A DNA stretch of 64,000 nucleotides from Pseudomonas alliivorans (GCF_017826695.1 NZ_JAFFZW010000004.1:372001-436000), one strand, 5' to 3'; positions 26,596 to 37,904 are shown, counted from the first letter of the stretch. Translations and numbers: made by a program. The notes: generated by a model from the letters alone, not told the origin.

Positions 26596-28971
26596 TCAGA
26601 CCGGCGCTTGCGCCTCGGCCAGGAAGAACCAGGTCTCCAGCACCGAATCGGGGTTGAGCGAGACACTCTCGATGCCCTGATCCATCAGCCAGCGCGCCAG
26701 ATCCGGGTGATCGGAAGGTCCCTGACCGCAGATGCCGATGTACTTGCCAGCCTTGTTGCAGGCCTGGATGGCGTTGGACAGCAGCTTCTTGACCGCAGGG
26801 TTGCGCTCGTCGAACAGGTGAGCGATGACGCCGGAATCACGATCCAGGCCCAGCGTCAGCTGAGTCAGGTCGTTGGAGCCGATGGAGAAGCCGTCGAAGT
26901 ACTCGAGGAACTCTTCAGCCAGAATCGCGTTGGAAGGCAGCTCGCACATCATGATGATGCGCAGACCGTTCTCACCGCGCTTCAGGCCGTTGGCCGCCAG
27001 CAGCTCGATGACCTGACTCGCTTCGCCCAGGGTGCGCACGAACGGCACCATGATCTCGACGTTGGTCAGGCCCATGTCCTCACGCACACGCTTGAGGGCG
27101 CGGCATTCCAGTTCGAAACAGTCGCGGAAGTTCTCGCTGATGTAGCGCGATGCACCACGGAAGCCCAGCATCGGGTTTTCTTCTTCCGGTTCGTACAGTT
27201 TGCCGCCGATCAGGTTGGCGTATTCGTTGGACTTGAAGTCCGACAGACGCACGATGACCTTCTTCGGCGTAAACGCGGCGGCCAGGGTGCTGATGCCCTC
27301 GACCAGCTTCTCGACATAGAAACCGACCGGATCATCGTAGCCGGCGATGCGCTTGTCGACGCTGTCCTTGATTTCCGGCGGTAACAGCGAGTAATTCAGC
27401 AGCGCCTTGGGGTGCACGCCGATCATTCGGTTGATGATGAACTCCAGACGCGCCAGGCCGACACCGGCGTTGGGCAACTGGGCGAAATCGAACGCCCGGT
27501 CGGGGTTACCGACGTTCATCATGATCTTGAACGGCAGCTCGGGCATGGCATCGACCGAGTTGGTCTTGATGTCGAAACCCAATTCGCCCTCGAAGATGTA
27601 ACCGGTGTCGCCTTCAGCGCAGGAAACCGTCACGCCTTGCCCGTCCTGCAACAACTGGGTGGCATTGCCGCAACCTACAACGGCGGGGATGCCCAGTTCG
27701 CGGGCGATGATTGCCGCGTGGCAGGTCCGGCCGCCACGGTTGGTGACGATGGCGCTGGCGCGCTTCATGACCGGTTCCCAGTCCGGGTCGGTCATGTCGG
27801 AGACCAGCACGTCACCGGCCTGGACCTTGTCCATCTCGGACACGTCCTTGATGATCCGCACCTTGCCCGCGCCGATGCGCTGACCAATGGCACGACCTTC
27901 GACCAGCACCTTGCCGGTCTCCTTGAGCAGATAGCGCTCCATGACGTTGGCCGACGCCCGGCTTTTCACGGTTTCAGGACGCGCCTGAACGATGTAGAGC
28001 TTGCCGTCGTCACCGTCCTTGGCCCATTCGATGTCCATCGGGCACTTGTAGTGCTTCTCGATGATCATCGCCTGTTTGGCCAGCTCGGACACTTCGGCAT
28101 CGGTCAGGCAGAAACGCGCACGGTCGGCGGGCTCGACATCAATGACCTTGACCGAACGACCAGCCTTGGCCTCCTCGCCGTAAATCATCTTGATGGCCTT
28201 GCTGCCCAGATTGCGACGCAGGATCGCAGGACGGCCAGCGGCCAGGGTATCTTTGTGTACATAGAATTCGTCAGGGTTGACGGCGCCCTGCACAACCGTT
28301 TCACCCAGGCCGTAGGCGCCGGTGATGAACACCACATCGCGAAAGCCGGATTCGGTGTCCAGGGTAAACATCACACCCGCAGTACCGGTTTCGGAACGCA
28401 CCATGCGCTGCACGCCAGCGGAAAGCGCCACCAGCTTGTGATCGAAGCCTTGATGCACGCGGTAGGAAATGGCGCGGTCGTTGAACAGCGAGGCGAACAC
28501 TTCCTTGGCCGCGCGGATAACGTTCTCGACGCCGCGAATATTCAGGAAGGTTTCCTGCTGGCCTGCGAAGGAGGCATCAGGCAGGTCTTCGGCGGTGGCG
28601 GAAGAACGCACGGCAACGGCCAGATTCGGATTGCCTGCCGACAACGCGGCAAATGCAGTGCGAATCTCGGCGTTGAGCTTCTCGGGGAATTCGGCTTCCA
28701 TGATCCACTGACGAATCTGCGCGCCTGTTCTGGCCAGGGCGTTGACGTCGTCGACATCAAGAGCATCCAGAGCTGCATGGATCTGATCGTTCAGACCGCT
28801 GAGCTCGAGAAAATCACGGTAGGCCTGGGCCGTAGTCGCGAAACCACCGGGCACTGATACACCAGCGCCTGCGAGGTTACTGATCATTTCGCCGAGGGAT
28901 GCGTTCTTGCCTCCCACATGCTCCACATCATGGACGCCGAGCTTATCGAGGGAAACTACGTACTCTACCAA
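26596..28971 (-). CDS. ppsA: Phosphoenolpyruvate synthase
   Basis: PpsA converts pyruvate and ATP to phosphoenolpyruvate, AMP and phosphate, the entry to gluconeogenesis. The 791-residue protein has the N-terminal ATP-grasp nucleotide domain ([11 protein letters not shown]), the phosphohistidine domain [17 protein letters not shown] and the C-terminal PEP-binding barrel with [11 protein letters not shown]. The start is a TTG at 28971 ([12 protein letters not shown]), supported by GGAGAG upstream and by family length. It is divergent from ppsR, whose product switches it on and off by reversible phosphorylation. Confidence 0.95.
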   Translation of the reverse strand: MVEYVVSLDKLGVHDVEHVGGKNASLGEMISNLAGAGVSVPGGFATTAQAYRDFLELSGLNDQIHAALDALDVDDVNALARTGAQIRQWIMEAEFPEKLNAEIRTAFAALSAGNPNLAVAVRSSATAEDLPDASFAGQQETFLNIRGVENVIRAAKEVFASLFNDRAISYRVHQGFDHKLVALSAGVQRMVRSETGTAGVMFTLDTESGFRDVVFITGAYGLGETVVQGAVNPDEFYVHKDTLAAGRPAILRRNLGSKAIKMIYGEEAKAGRSVKVIDVEPADRARFCLTDAEVSELAKQAMIIEKHYKCPMDIEWAKDGDDGKLYIVQARPETVKSRASANVMERYLLKETGKVLVEGRAIGQRIGAGKVRIIKDVSEMDKVQAGDVLVSDMTDPDWEPVMKRASAIVTNRGGRTCHAAIIARELGIPAVVGCGNATQLLQDGQGVTVSCAEGDTGYIFEGELGFDIKTNSVDAMPELPFKIMMNVGNPDRAFDFAQLPNAGVGLARLEFIINRMIGVHPKALLNYSLLPPEIKDSVDKRIAGYDDPVGFYVEKLVEGISTLAAAFTPKKVIVRLSDFKSNEYANLIGGKLYEPEEENPMLGFRGASRYISENFRDCFELECRALKRVREDMGLTNVEIMVPFVRTLGEASQVIELLAANGLKRGENGLRIIMMCELPSNAILAEEFLEYFDGFSIGSNDLTQLTLGLDRDSGVIAHLFDERNPAVKKLLSNAIQACNKAGKYIGICGQGPSDHPDLARWLMDQGIESVSLNPDSVLETWFFLAEAQAPV

Positions 28972-29163
28972 GGTGATCTCTCCACTAACTGTGTTTATTG
29001 TTGGGAAAAGCTCATTCACCGACGTCACGGCAACGTGACCGCAGGCGTTTCGGAACAGGTGCGAACCTGAACCTGCAAAATAGGCGAGAATGCAGACCCT
29101 CAGGGCCCGCCAGCGCGCCTATGATATCCAGAAATCGTCAACTGCTTAAGGCCAGGGGCGCAA

Positions 29164-29982
29164 ATGAAACGATCCGCTTTCTTCATCTCCGACGGGACCG
29201 GCATCACGGCCGAGACCCTGGGGCAAAGCCTGTTAGCGCAATTTGAAAACATCACGTTCAACAAGTTCACCAGGCCCTATATCGACAGTGTCGAGAAGGC
29301 GCGGGCGATGGTACAGCAAATCAACAAGGCCGCCGACAAGGACGAGGTGCGGCCGATCATCTTCGACACCATCGTCAATCAGGACATTCGGGAAATCCTG
29401 GCGACGTCGAACGGCTTCATGATCGATATTTTCTCGACCTTTCTGGCGCCGCTGGAACTGGAGCTTAGTTCACACTCTTCGTATTCGGTGGGCAAATCGC
29501 ACTCCATCGGTCACAACTCCAACTACATGGAGCGTATCGAAGCGGTCAATTTCGCGCTGGATAACGATGACGGTGCGCGCACGCACTACTACGACAAGGC
29601 CGACATCATCCTGGTCGGCGTCTCACGTTGCGGAAAAACCCCGACCTGCCTGTACATGGCCATGCAGTTCGGCATCCGGGCGGCCAACTATCCGCTGACC
29701 GAGGACGACATGGAACGCCTGCAACTGCCCGCCGCGCTCAAGCAGCATCGCGAGAAACTGTTCGGTCTGACCATCGACCCGGACCGCCTGACCGCCATTC
29801 GCCACGAGCGCAAACCCAATAGCCGCTACTCGAGCTTTGCGCAGTGCGAATTCGAAGTGCGGGAGGTCGAGAATCTGTTTCGCCGTGAGAACATCCCGAA
29901 CATCAATTCCACCCATTTCTCGGTGGAGGAAATCTCCGCCAAGGTGTTGGTGGAGAAAGGGGTTGAGCGGCGGTTCAAGTAA
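29164..29982 (+). CDS. ppsR: PEP synthase regulatory kinase/pyrophosphorylase
   Basis: PpsR inactivates PpsA by ADP-dependent threonine phosphorylation and reactivates it by phosphate-dependent dephosphorylation. The 272-residue protein has the family start [18 protein letters not shown] and the nucleotide loop [16 protein letters not shown]. It is divergent from its target gene with a 192-base gap that holds both promoters. Confidence 0.95.
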   Translation: MKRSAFFISDGTGITAETLGQSLLAQFENITFNKFTRPYIDSVEKARAMVQQINKAADKDEVRPIIFDTIVNQDIREILATSNGFMIDIFSTFLAPLELELSSHSSYSVGKSHSIGHNSNYMERIEAVNFALDNDDGARTHYYDKADIILVGVSRCGKTPTCLYMAMQFGIRAANYPLTEDDMERLQLPAALKQHREKLFGLTIDPDRLTAIRHERKPNSRYSSFAQCEFEVREVENLFRRENIPNINSTHFSVEEISAKVLVEKGVERRFK

Positions 29983-30042
29983 GGGTCATTTCCCTGGATT
30001 GCCGAACAGAGCACGCCAGCCTCATCCAACCACGGACTTATC

Positions 30043-30128
30043 GTGGGAGGAGGCTCGCCGGCGAGGCGTTTTGTCAGTCTATGCCTCAGGAACGAGAGTC
30101 ACGCCATCGCCGGCAAGCCGCCTCCCAC
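30043..30128. repeat. REP doublet (inverted pair)
   Basis: Two REP units face each other (30043-30066 and 30105-30128), with the same 38-base spacing as the pair at 10518. It lies between the convergent ppsR and prpF genes. Confidence 0.85.
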
Positions 30129-30195
30129 AGAGATTGCGTGCCTTCAGGAGGATTCATGCCAACGCAGCGCATTGGCACGATCAATCCACGTGCTT

Positions 30196-31386
30196 TCATG
30201 CTTCAGATTGCGGCACTCGCACCCAGCCCTCCATCAGCACCCGGGCACTGCGGCTCATGATGGCTTTGGTCACTGTCCACTCGCCATCCTGCTGATGTGC
30301 CTCGGCGCCCACCCGCAAAGTGCCGGAGGGATGGCCGAAACGGACTGAACTGCGGGTTTCACCACCGGCCGCCAGATTCACCAGCGTGCCCGGAATGGCA
30401 GCCGCCGTACCAATCGCCACAGCGGCAGTGCCCATCATGGCATGGTGCAGCTTGCCCATGGACACGGCACGCACCAGCAGATCGATATCCTGCGTCGCGA
30501 CCGGCTTGCCGCTGGACGACACGTAACCGGACGGGGGCGCCACGAAGGCAACCTTCGGCGTGTGCTGCCGACGTGCGGCTTCGTCCACGTGCCCGATCAA
30601 CCCCATACGCACGGCACCGTAGGCCCGGATGGTCTCCAGTTTCGCCAGCGCTTCAGGGCTGCCATTGATGTCGCCCTGCAGCTCGGTGCCGGTGTAACCA
30701 ATATCGGCGGCGTTGATGAAAATAGTCGGTATGCCCGCATTGATCAGGGTTGCCTTCAGCGCACCCACGCCCGGCACGTCCAGATCATCGATCAGATGGC
30801 CAGTGGGAAACATCGCACCACCAGCGCCCTCTTCGTCCGCTGCAGGATCGAGAAACTCCAGTTGCACCTCGGCCGCTGGAAAGGTCACGCCATCGAGTTC
30901 AAAGTCACCGGTTTCCTGCACCTGCCCCTTGCTGATCGGCACGTGAGCGATGATGGTCTTGCCGATGTTGGCCTGCCAGATCCGGACCGTGGCAATGCCG
31001 TCCTGCGGAATGCGGCTGGCCTCCACCAGACCGCTGAGAATCGCGAACGAACCGACCGCCGCCGAGAGATTGCCGCAGTTGCCGCTCCAGTCCACGAACG
31101 GCTTGTCGATGGATACCTGACCAAAGAGGTAATCGACATCGTGACCGGCCTTGCTGGAGCGCGACAGGATCACCGCCTTGCTGGTGCTGGATGTCGCGCC
31201 CCCCATGCCATCGATCTGTTTTTCGTAAGGGTCCGGACTGCCGATCACGCGCAGCAAGAGTGCATCCCTGACCGGACCTGGAACCTGCGCCGCTTCGGGC
31301 AGGTCAAGCAGGTTGAAGAACACACCTTTGCTGGTACCGCCACGCATGTAGGTAGCGGGGATTCGGATTTGTGGTAAGTGAGTCAT
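30196..31386 (-). CDS. prpF: 2-methylaconitate cis-trans isomerase PrpF
   Basis: PrpF isomerises the 2-methylaconitate produced by AcnD so that the methylcitrate cycle can proceed. The 396-residue protein has the family start IPATYMRGGTSKGVFF, with the conserved catalytic lysine region, and the second-site cysteine in WSGNCGNLSAAVG. The frame extends 33 codons upstream but MTHLPQIRIPA at 31386 is the family start. It is the last gene of the propionate operon here; prpD, which often follows in other pseudomonads, is missing. Confidence 0.93.
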   Translation of the reverse strand: MTHLPQIRIPATYMRGGTSKGVFFNLLDLPEAAQVPGPVRDALLLRVIGSPDPYEKQIDGMGGATSSTSKAVILSRSSKAGHDVDYLFGQVSIDKPFVDWSGNCGNLSAAVGSFAILSGLVEASRIPQDGIATVRIWQANIGKTIIAHVPISKGQVQETGDFELDGVTFPAAEVQLEFLDPAADEEGAGGAMFPTGHLIDDLDVPGVGALKATLINAGIPTIFINAADIGYTGTELQGDINGSPEALAKLETIRAYGAVRMGLIGHVDEAARRQHTPKVAFVAPPSGYVSSSGKPVATQDIDLLVRAVSMGKLHHAMMGTAAVAIGTAAAIPGTLVNLAAGGETRSSVRFGHPSGTLRVGAEAHQQDGEWTVTKAIMSRSARVLMEGWVRVPQSEA

Positions 31387-31467
31387 GTCTGTTCCTGTAC
31401 CGGTCATTGATCGTTGCCATGCTCCGCGCTCATCGTCATAGACACGTCTCGCGGCAACCAGCGAACT

Positions 31468-31485
31468 GTGGGAGGCGGCATGCAT
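31468..31485. repeat. Partial REP unit
   Basis: GTGGGAGGCGGCATGCAT begins like the REP core found elsewhere in the window and then diverges. It lies in the 165-base gap between acnD and prpF and looks like a decayed half of a REP pair. Confidence 0.5.
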
Positions 31486-31551
31486 TTATTCAGACACTTT
31501 CGTTTTGATCGTGCCCATGCTGTGCGTGAGCACGATCAGTGCTGCTCTGTT

Positions 31552-34140
31552 TCAAGACACCGTCGCTTCCAGGAAATCCTGAGCAAAGCGTTGCAGCACG
31601 CCGCCCGCCTCGTAGATGGAGAGTTCTTCGGCGGTATCCAGACGACAGGTCACCGGCACCTCGAGGCGTTCTCCGGTTTTGCGATTGATCACCAGCGTCA
31701 GGGTTGCACGCGGCGTACGCTGACCGATCACGTCATAGGTCTCACTGCCGTCGATGCCCAGTGTCAGACGACTGGTGCCCGGCTTGAATTCCAGAGGCAA
31801 GACGCCCATACCGACCAGATTGGTGCGATGGATACGTTCGAAGCCTTCGGCCGCGATGGCCTCGACCCCCGCCAGACGTACACCTTTGGCCGCCCAGTCG
31901 CGGGACGAGCCCTGACCGTAATCGGCACCGGCAATAATGATCAACGGCTGTTTGCGCGCCATATAGGTTTCGATGGCTTCCCACATGCGCGTCACCTGGC
32001 CTTCCGGCTCGATACGGGTCAGCGAGCCCTTCTTGACCTTGCCCTCTACCACCGCCATCTCGTTGACCAGTTGCGGATTGGCGAACGTGGCGCGCTGGGC
32101 GGTCAGGTGATCGCCACGGTGGGTGGCATAGGAGTTGAAATCCTCTTCCGGCACGCCCATTTTCGCCAGATACTCACCGGCTGCGCTGTTGAGCATGATG
32201 GCGTTCGACGGCGAAAGGTGATCAGTCGTGATGTTATCCGGCAGCACCGCCAGCGGACGCATCCCCTTGAGCGTGCGCTCTCCGGCCAGCGCCCCCTCCC
32301 AGTAAGGCGGACGGCGGATGTAGGTGCTCATGGCACGCCAGTCATACAGTGGCTCGACCTTGGGCCCTGTGTGTTCTTCGATGGCGAACATCGGAATGTA
32401 GACCTGGCGGAACTGCTCCGGCTTGACCGATGCCTGCACCACCGCATCGATCTCTTCGTCCGTTGGCCACAGGTCCATGAGGCGAATCTCCCTGCCATCG
32501 ACGACGCCCAGCACATCCTTCTCGATATCGAACCGGATCGTACCTGCGATCGCGTAAGCGACTACCAGTGGCGGCGAGGCGAGAAACGCCTGCTTGGCGT
32601 AAGGATGAATCCGCCCGTCGAAGTTGCGGTTACCGGACAGCACTGCCGTGGCATACAGGTCACGGTCGATGATTTCCTGCTGGATGGCCGGATCCAGCGC
32701 ACCCGACATGCCGTTGCAGGTGGTGCAGGCAAACGCCACCACGCCGAAACCCAGTTGCTCGAGCTCAGTGGTCAGCCCGGCAGCGTCCAGATACAAGGCC
32801 ACGGTTTTCGAGCCAGGTGCCAGCGAGGACTTCACCCAGGGCTTGCGAGTCAGCCCCAGGCGATTGGCGTTACGCGCCAGCAGGCCCGCGGCGATCACGT
32901 TGCGCGGGTTGCTGGTGTTGGTGCAACTGGTGATCGCAGCGATGATCACCGCGCCATCGGGCATCTGCCCCGGCACGTCGTCCCATTGCCCGGCGATACC
33001 TCTGGCGGCCAGATCGGACGTGGCCACACGCGCATGCGGATTCGACGGGCCGGCCATATTACGCACCACGCCGGACAGGTCGAAGCTCAGTACTCGCTCG
33101 TACTCAACCTGTTCGAGGCTGTCGGACCACAATCCGGTGTGCCTAGCGTACAGCTCGACCAGCTTGACCTGCTCATCCTCGCGCCCGGTCAGGCGCAGGT
33201 AATCGATGGTCTGCGAATCGATGGAAAACATCGCAGCCGTAGCGCCATACTCAGGCGCCATGTTGGAAATCGTCGCCCGGTCGCCCAGCGTCAGGCTGGC
33301 CGCGCCGTCGCCATAGAACTCCAGGTACGCGCCCACCACTTTTTGCTGGCGCAGGTATTCGGTCAGAGCCAATACCACGTCGGTTGCGGTAATGCCGGGC
33401 TGTCGGCGACCGGTCAGTTCGACACCGATGATGTCCGGCAAACGCATCCAGGACGCACGACCCAGCATCACGTTTTCTGCTTCAAGACCGCCCACACCGA
33501 TCGCGATCACGCCCAGCGCATCGACGTGCGGGGTGTGGCTGTCGGTGCCGACCAGGGTGTCGGGAAACGCCACACCGTCCAGTACCTGCACCACCGGCGA
33601 CATTTTCTCCAGATTGATCTGGTGCATGATGCCGTTGCCGGGCGGAATCACTTCGACGTTCTTGAACGCCTGCCTGGTCCAGTCGATGAAGTGAAAACGG
33701 TCTTCGTTGCGGCGATCCTCGATGGCGCGGTTCTTCTCGAATGCCTGGGGATCGTTGCCGCCGCATTCCACGGCCAGCGAGTGGTCGACGATCAACTGCA
33801 CCGGTACCACCGGGTTGACCAGCGCAGGGTCGCCGCCTTGGGACGCGATGGCATCGCGCAAGCCTGCGAGGTCAACCAGTGCGGTCTGGCCGAGAATGTC
33901 GTGACACACCACTCGCGCCGGAAACCAGGGAAAATCCAGATCGCGGCGACGCTCGATCAATTGGCTCAGCGAGGCATTCAGGGTCGTCGGATCACAGCGG
34001 CGCACCAGGTTTTCGGCCAGAACACGCGAGGTGTAAGGCAACGTGGCGTAAGCGCCGGGCTTGAGGGCTTCGACGGCTGCGCGCGCATCGAAATAATCAA
34101 GCGGGGTGCCGGGAAGCGGTTTGCGAAATTCTCTGTTCAT
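31552..34140 (-). CDS. acnD: 2-methylcitrate dehydratase (Fe/S-dependent), AcnD
   Basis: AcnD dehydrates 2-methylcitrate to 2-methylaconitate, replacing PrpD together with PrpF. The 862-residue aconitase-family protein has the iron-sulfur ligands in TSCTNTSNP and FACTTCNG, plus the C-terminal swivel domain (ADYGQGSSRDWAAKG). It lies 87 bases downstream of prpC in the operon. Confidence 0.95.
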   Translation of the reverse strand: MNREFRKPLPGTPLDYFDARAAVEALKPGAYATLPYTSRVLAENLVRRCDPTTLNASLSQLIERRRDLDFPWFPARVVCHDILGQTALVDLAGLRDAIASQGGDPALVNPVVPVQLIVDHSLAVECGGNDPQAFEKNRAIEDRRNEDRFHFIDWTRQAFKNVEVIPPGNGIMHQINLEKMSPVVQVLDGVAFPDTLVGTDSHTPHVDALGVIAIGVGGLEAENVMLGRASWMRLPDIIGVELTGRRQPGITATDVVLALTEYLRQQKVVGAYLEFYGDGAASLTLGDRATISNMAPEYGATAAMFSIDSQTIDYLRLTGREDEQVKLVELYARHTGLWSDSLEQVEYERVLSFDLSGVVRNMAGPSNPHARVATSDLAARGIAGQWDDVPGQMPDGAVIIAAITSCTNTSNPRNVIAAGLLARNANRLGLTRKPWVKSSLAPGSKTVALYLDAAGLTTELEQLGFGVVAFACTTCNGMSGALDPAIQQEIIDRDLYATAVLSGNRNFDGRIHPYAKQAFLASPPLVVAYAIAGTIRFDIEKDVLGVVDGREIRLMDLWPTDEEIDAVVQASVKPEQFRQVYIPMFAIEEHTGPKVEPLYDWRAMSTYIRRPPYWEGALAGERTLKGMRPLAVLPDNITTDHLSPSNAIMLNSAAGEYLAKMGVPEEDFNSYATHRGDHLTAQRATFANPQLVNEMAVVEGKVKKGSLTRIEPEGQVTRMWEAIETYMARKQPLIIIAGADYGQGSSRDWAAKGVRLAGVEAIAAEGFERIHRTNLVGMGVLPLEFKPGTSRLTLGIDGSETYDVIGQRTPRATLTLVINRKTGERLEVPVTCRLDTAEELSIYEAGGVLQRFAQDFLEATVS

Positions 34141-34227
34141 TGCAGGCTCGGTTCATTACTGGGCTGAATCAGCAGGGTTTCGAATGACGGGCGGGAAGCT
34201 CATCAGCGGCTCCCCTGCCCATCCGGC

Positions 34228-35355
34228 TCAGCGCTGCTCGATAGGCACGAAGCTGCGCTGCTCGACGCCTGTGTACTCGGCGCTCGGACGAATGATGCGG
34301 TTGTTGCTGCGTTGTTCGAACACATGGGCCGCCCAGCCGGTGAGGCGCGAGCAGACGAAGATCGGCGTGAACAGCTTGGTTGGAATGCCCATGAAGTGAT
34401 ACGCCGAGGCGTGGTAGAAGTCGGCATTGGGAAACAGCTTCTTCTGCTCCCACATGACCTTGTCGATGGCTTCGGAGACCGGGAACAGCACGGTATCTCC
34501 CACCTCATCGGCGAGCTGTTTCGACCAGCCTTTGATCACCTCGTTGCGTGGGTCGGATTCCTTGTAGATCGCATGGCCAAAGCCCATGATCTTTTCCTTG
34601 CGCTCCAGCATGCCCAGCGTGCCCTGGGTCGCCTCTTCGGCCGAGCCGAAGCGCTGGATCATTTCCATGGCCGCTTCGTTGGCGCCGCCGTGCAACGGAC
34701 CGCGCAACGTGCCGATCGCTGCGGTAATGCAGGAATACAGATCGGAAAGGGTCGATGCGCAGACCCGTGCGGTGAAGGTCGACGCGTTGAATTCGTGCTC
34801 GGCGTACAGGATCAGCGACACGTCCATGACCTTGCGATGCAGTTCGCTGGGCGTCTTGTCCAGCAACAGATGCAGGAAATGCCCGCCAATGGAGTCTTCG
34901 TTGGTGGTGCAGTCGATGCGCTTGCCTTCGTGGCTGAAGCGGTACCAGTAACACATGATCGCCGGAAAGGCGGCCAGCAGGCGGTCGGTTGAATCGCGCT
35001 GCTGCTCGAAGCTGCGCTCGGGCTCCAGGGTACCGAGCATCGAGGCGCCGGTACGCATCACATCCATCGGGTGAGTGTCGGCCGGTATGCGCTCAAGGAC
35101 TTCTTTCAGGGCTTGCGGCAGCTCGCGCATTTCCTTGAGGCGTTGCAGGTAGGCCGTCAGTTGCGTCCGGGTCGGCAGCTCGCCGTAGAGCAGCAGATAG
35201 GCGACTTCTTCGAAGCGTGCGTCGGCGGCCAGTTCGCGAACGTCATAGCCGCGATAGGTCAGGCCAGCGCCCGCCATGCCGACGGTGGACAGGGCAGTCT
35301 GTCCGGCGACCTGGCCCCGCAGACCTGCGCCGCTCAATACTTTTGCTTCAGCCAT
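34228..35355 (-). CDS. prpC: 2-methylcitrate synthase
   Basis: PrpC condenses propionyl-CoA with oxaloacetate to 2-methylcitrate, the entry step of propionate breakdown. The 375-residue citrate-synthase-family protein has the two active-site histidine regions LHGGANEAAM and MGFGHAIYK. Its short length and position between prpB and acnD set it apart from the housekeeping citrate synthase. Confidence 0.95.
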   Translation of the reverse strand: MAEAKVLSGAGLRGQVAGQTALSTVGMAGAGLTYRGYDVRELAADARFEEVAYLLLYGELPTRTQLTAYLQRLKEMRELPQALKEVLERIPADTHPMDVMRTGASMLGTLEPERSFEQQRDSTDRLLAAFPAIMCYWYRFSHEGKRIDCTTNEDSIGGHFLHLLLDKTPSELHRKVMDVSLILYAEHEFNASTFTARVCASTLSDLYSCITAAIGTLRGPLHGGANEAAMEMIQRFGSAEEATQGTLGMLERKEKIMGFGHAIYKESDPRNEVIKGWSKQLADEVGDTVLFPVSEAIDKVMWEQKKLFPNADFYHASAYHFMGIPTKLFTPIFVCSRLTGWAAHVFEQRSNNRIIRPSAEYTGVEQRSFVPIEQR

Positions 35356-35471
35356 TGCATTCTCCAGTTCTTGAAATTGTCGGGAATGATCACGTCAATA
35401 CCCCGCTCGTGCGCCTCGACACTGATGTGCCCATTGCTCCCGTGGGCAAGGCAATGATCAGTGGGCTTTGT

Positions 35472-36365
35472 TCAGCCCCTCTTCTGCGCAAACAATGCAT
35501 CGAGCTTCTGCTCGAAGGTGTGGTAATCGATGGCGTCGTACAGTTCCATTCGGGTCTGCATGGTGTCGATGACGTTTTGCTGGGTGCCGTCCCGGCGAAT
35601 CGCGCCGTAGACATTTTCCGCCGCCTTGTTCATGGCGCGGAATGCCGACAAGGGATAGAGCACCAGCGATACATCAGCGTCGCGCAGCTCGTCCACGGTA
35701 AACAGTGGCGTGGCGCCGAACTCGGTGATGTTGGCCAGGATTGGCACGCCGGCGCGGTTGGCGAACTGCTTGTACATCGCAAGCTCGGTGATGGCTTCCG
35801 GGAAAATCATGTCCGCACCGGCCTCGATGCAGGCCGCCGCCCGTTCGAGTGCGGACTCAAGGCCCTCGACGGCAAGCGCATCGGTGCGCGCCATGATCAC
35901 GAAACTGTCGTCGGTACGCGCATCGACGGCGGCCTTGATGCGGTCGACCATCTCTTGCCGGGACACGATTTCCTTATTAGGACGATGCCCGCAGCGCTTG
36001 GCGCCGACCTGATCTTCGATATGAATCGCGGCCGCACCGGCCTTGATCATCGAACGCACGGTGCGCGCCACGTTGAATGCCGACGAACCAAAACCGGTAT
36101 CGACATCGACCAGCAGCGGCAGATCACACACATCGGTGATGCGCCGCACATCAATCAGAACATCTTCAAGCCCGGTAATGCCGAGGTCCGGAATACCCAG
36201 CGAGCCCGCGGCAACACCGCCACCGGACAGATAGATCGCCTTGAACCCGGCACGTCTGGCCAGCAGCGCATGATTGGCATTGATTGCACCCACCACTTGC
36301 AATGGCTGCTCGCTGGCGACGGCGTCACGAAAACGCTGCCCGGGAGTTGTGGTGTCGCGACTCAT
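35472..36365 (-). CDS. prpB: 2-methylisocitrate lyase
   Basis: PrpB splits 2-methylisocitrate into pyruvate and succinate, the last step of the methylcitrate cycle. The 297-residue protein has the ICL/PEPM barrel with metal ligands in DVDTGFGS and the catalytic-loop cysteine in KRCGH. Its ATG overlaps the stop of the regulator gene by 4 bases (ATGA), so both are made from one transcript. Confidence 0.95.
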   Translation of the reverse strand: MSRDTTTPGQRFRDAVASEQPLQVVGAINANHALLARRAGFKAIYLSGGGVAAGSLGIPDLGITGLEDVLIDVRRITDVCDLPLLVDVDTGFGSSAFNVARTVRSMIKAGAAAIHIEDQVGAKRCGHRPNKEIVSRQEMVDRIKAAVDARTDDSFVIMARTDALAVEGLESALERAAACIEAGADMIFPEAITELAMYKQFANRAGVPILANITEFGATPLFTVDELRDADVSLVLYPLSAFRAMNKAAENVYGAIRRDGTQQNVIDTMQTRMELYDAIDYHTFEQKLDALFAQKRG

Positions 36366-37090
36366 GATTCACCTCGTTCGGTAGTCGCCTGATAATGGCG
36401 CTCGATATTGCGTCTGGACGCACCGATATGGCGGCGCATCAATAATTCGGCCAGCTCGCCATCGCGTTCGGCAATCGCATCGAGGATGCGGTGATGCTCG
36501 GCAAAGGCCTGACGGGGCCGGTTCGGCGTGGTGGAAAACTGGATGCGGTACATGCGGACGAGCTGATAAAGCTCGCCACAGAGCATCTGGCTGAGGGTAC
36601 GGTTGCCGCTGCCCTGAATGATCCGGTAATGAAAGTCGAAATCGCCTTCCTGCTGGTAGTAACCGACACCGGCCTGAAACGCGGCGTCGCGCTCGTGGGT
36701 ATCCAGTACCCGGCGCAACTCGTCGATCTCTTCGCCCGTCATGCGTTCGGCCGCCAGCCGACAGGCCATGCCTTCGAGGGACTCACGAATTTCGTACAGT
36801 TCAATCAGCTCGGCATGACTCAGGGAAACGACACGGGCGCCGACATGCGGCACGCGAACCACCAGACGCTGTCCTTCAAGACGATGGATCGCCTCGCGCA
36901 ACGGCCCACGGCTGATGCCATAGGTACGGGCGAGTTCCGGCTCGGAAATCTTGCTGCCGGGAGCGATCTCGCCTTTGACAATGGCCGCCTGAATACGCCG
37001 GAAGACGTTCTCGGAAAGAGTTTCCGAATCGTCCGACACACCCGCGACCTCTTCAAGCGCACCCAATATTGTCAACACCTTGCATTTCAA
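36362..37090 (-). CDS. GntR/FCD-type regulator of the propionate operon
   Basis: This 242-residue protein has an N-terminal winged helix ([22 protein letters not shown]) and a C-terminal FCD effector domain with histidines likely to bind metal (FHYRIIQG and EHHRIL). It is the first gene of the prp operon and overlaps prpB, so it most likely represses its own operon until a cycle intermediate binds. The operator should lie in the gap up to 37363; I could not identify it. Confidence 0.88.
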   Translation of the reverse strand: MKCKVLTILGALEEVAGVSDDSETLSENVFRRIQAAIVKGEIAPGSKISEPELARTYGISRGPLREAIHRLEGQRLVVRVPHVGARVVSLSHAELIELYEIRESLEGMACRLAAERMTGEEIDELRRVLDTHERDAAFQAGVGYYQQEGDFDFHYRIIQGSGNRTLSQMLCGELYQLVRMYRIQFSTTPNRPRQAFAEHHRILDAIAERDGELAELLMRRHIGASRRNIERHYQATTERGES

Positions 37091-37210
37091 TTGACCTGAA
37101 TCTAGCCCCGAGCAGCGTAACAGTCAAAGAAAAACCGGTGATTGTCGACAATCGTCTAATACGCGACGTTTGTTCAACTGCCGAATGGGCCGCCGGACAC
37201 CGCCACGAAA

Positions 37211-37239
37211 CTGGCAGCAGCAAGGCTTCATGCTAGACT
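37211..37239 (+). promoter_or_regulatory. Probable sigma70 promoter of the three-gene protease unit
   Basis: CTGGCA and TAGACT are 17 bases apart, and a TG lies just before the -10 (extended -10). Transcription would start near 37246, about 120 bases before the first gene. Confidence 0.4.
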
Positions 37240-37363
37240 GCGCGCCACATTTACTCAGTGCTGCCCGGTCCCGGATATCAGCCTGCAACCCCGATTCTTT
37301 CGTCATCAGGCCCATACCTTTGCGCCCTGACCCTGAAGTATTGCGCTTGGTGCGCCAGGATTT

Positions 37364-37900
37364 ATGAGACTCGATACCTTCACCACACTGCTCTGCCTTT
37401 TGCTTATGCCTGCTTTCAGCCTGGCCGCCAACAAGACTGTCTATGGGCTGAACGAATATGCACGGCTCGCCGAGATTGACCTGGAAGTCGCCGCAAAGCT
37501 GGATACTGGCGCCAAGACGGCCTCGTTGAGTGCACGCGATATCAAACACTTCAAACGCAACGGCGAGAGCTGGGTACGCTTCTACCTGGCCATCGACGAC
37601 CGCCATGCGCACCCCATCGAACGGCCACTGGCGCGGGTCAGCAAGATCAAGCGCCGCGCGGATGATCGCGACCCGGATGACGAAAAAAAATACACTGCAC
37701 GTCCGGTCATCAGCCTGTCGGTCTGCATGGGTGAAGTTTTGCGCACCATAGAAGTGAACTTGACCGACCGAAGTGCTTTCCAATATCCGCTTTTGATCGG
37801 CTCCGAAGCCCTGAAACACTTCGATGCGCTGGTCGATCCAAGTCTTAAATATGCGGCAGGGAAGCCCGGCTGCGCTTCCGTCGCTCAAAACGCAGAGTAA
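37364..37900 (+). CDS. Retropepsin-like (ATP-dependent zinc protease) family protein, secreted
   Basis: This 178-residue protein has a signal peptide (cut near AFSLAA) and a domain often named 'ATP-dependent zinc protease', whose fold is aspartic-protease-like. The key motif is AKLDTGAKTASLSA, where LDTGA resembles the D[TS]G of retropepsins. It is followed by the conserved PLLIGSEAL segment near the end. It heads a tightly packed unit with the next two genes. The substrate is unknown; the neighbouring ATP-grasp protein suggests it acts with a peptide- or glutamate-ligating activity. Confidence 0.85.
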   Translation: MRLDTFTTLLCLLLMPAFSLAANKTVYGLNEYARLAEIDLEVAAKLDTGAKTASLSARDIKHFKRNGESWVRFYLAIDDRHAHPIERPLARVSKIKRRADDRDPDDEKKYTARPVISLSVCMGEVLRTIEVNLTDRSAFQYPLLIGSEALKHFDALVDPSLKYAAGKPGCASVAQNAE

Positions 37901-37904
37901 ATAC

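Noticed and set aside
27412..28857. A 481-codon plus-strand frame opposite ppsA
   Set aside because: Histidine- and valine-rich antisense shadow of ppsA; no family similarity.
31414..34167. A 917-codon open frame on the plus strand
   Set aside because: It lies opposite acnD, whose protein has all family motifs. Long antisense frames are common in GC-rich DNA with this codon usage, and the translated sequence has no recognisable domain.
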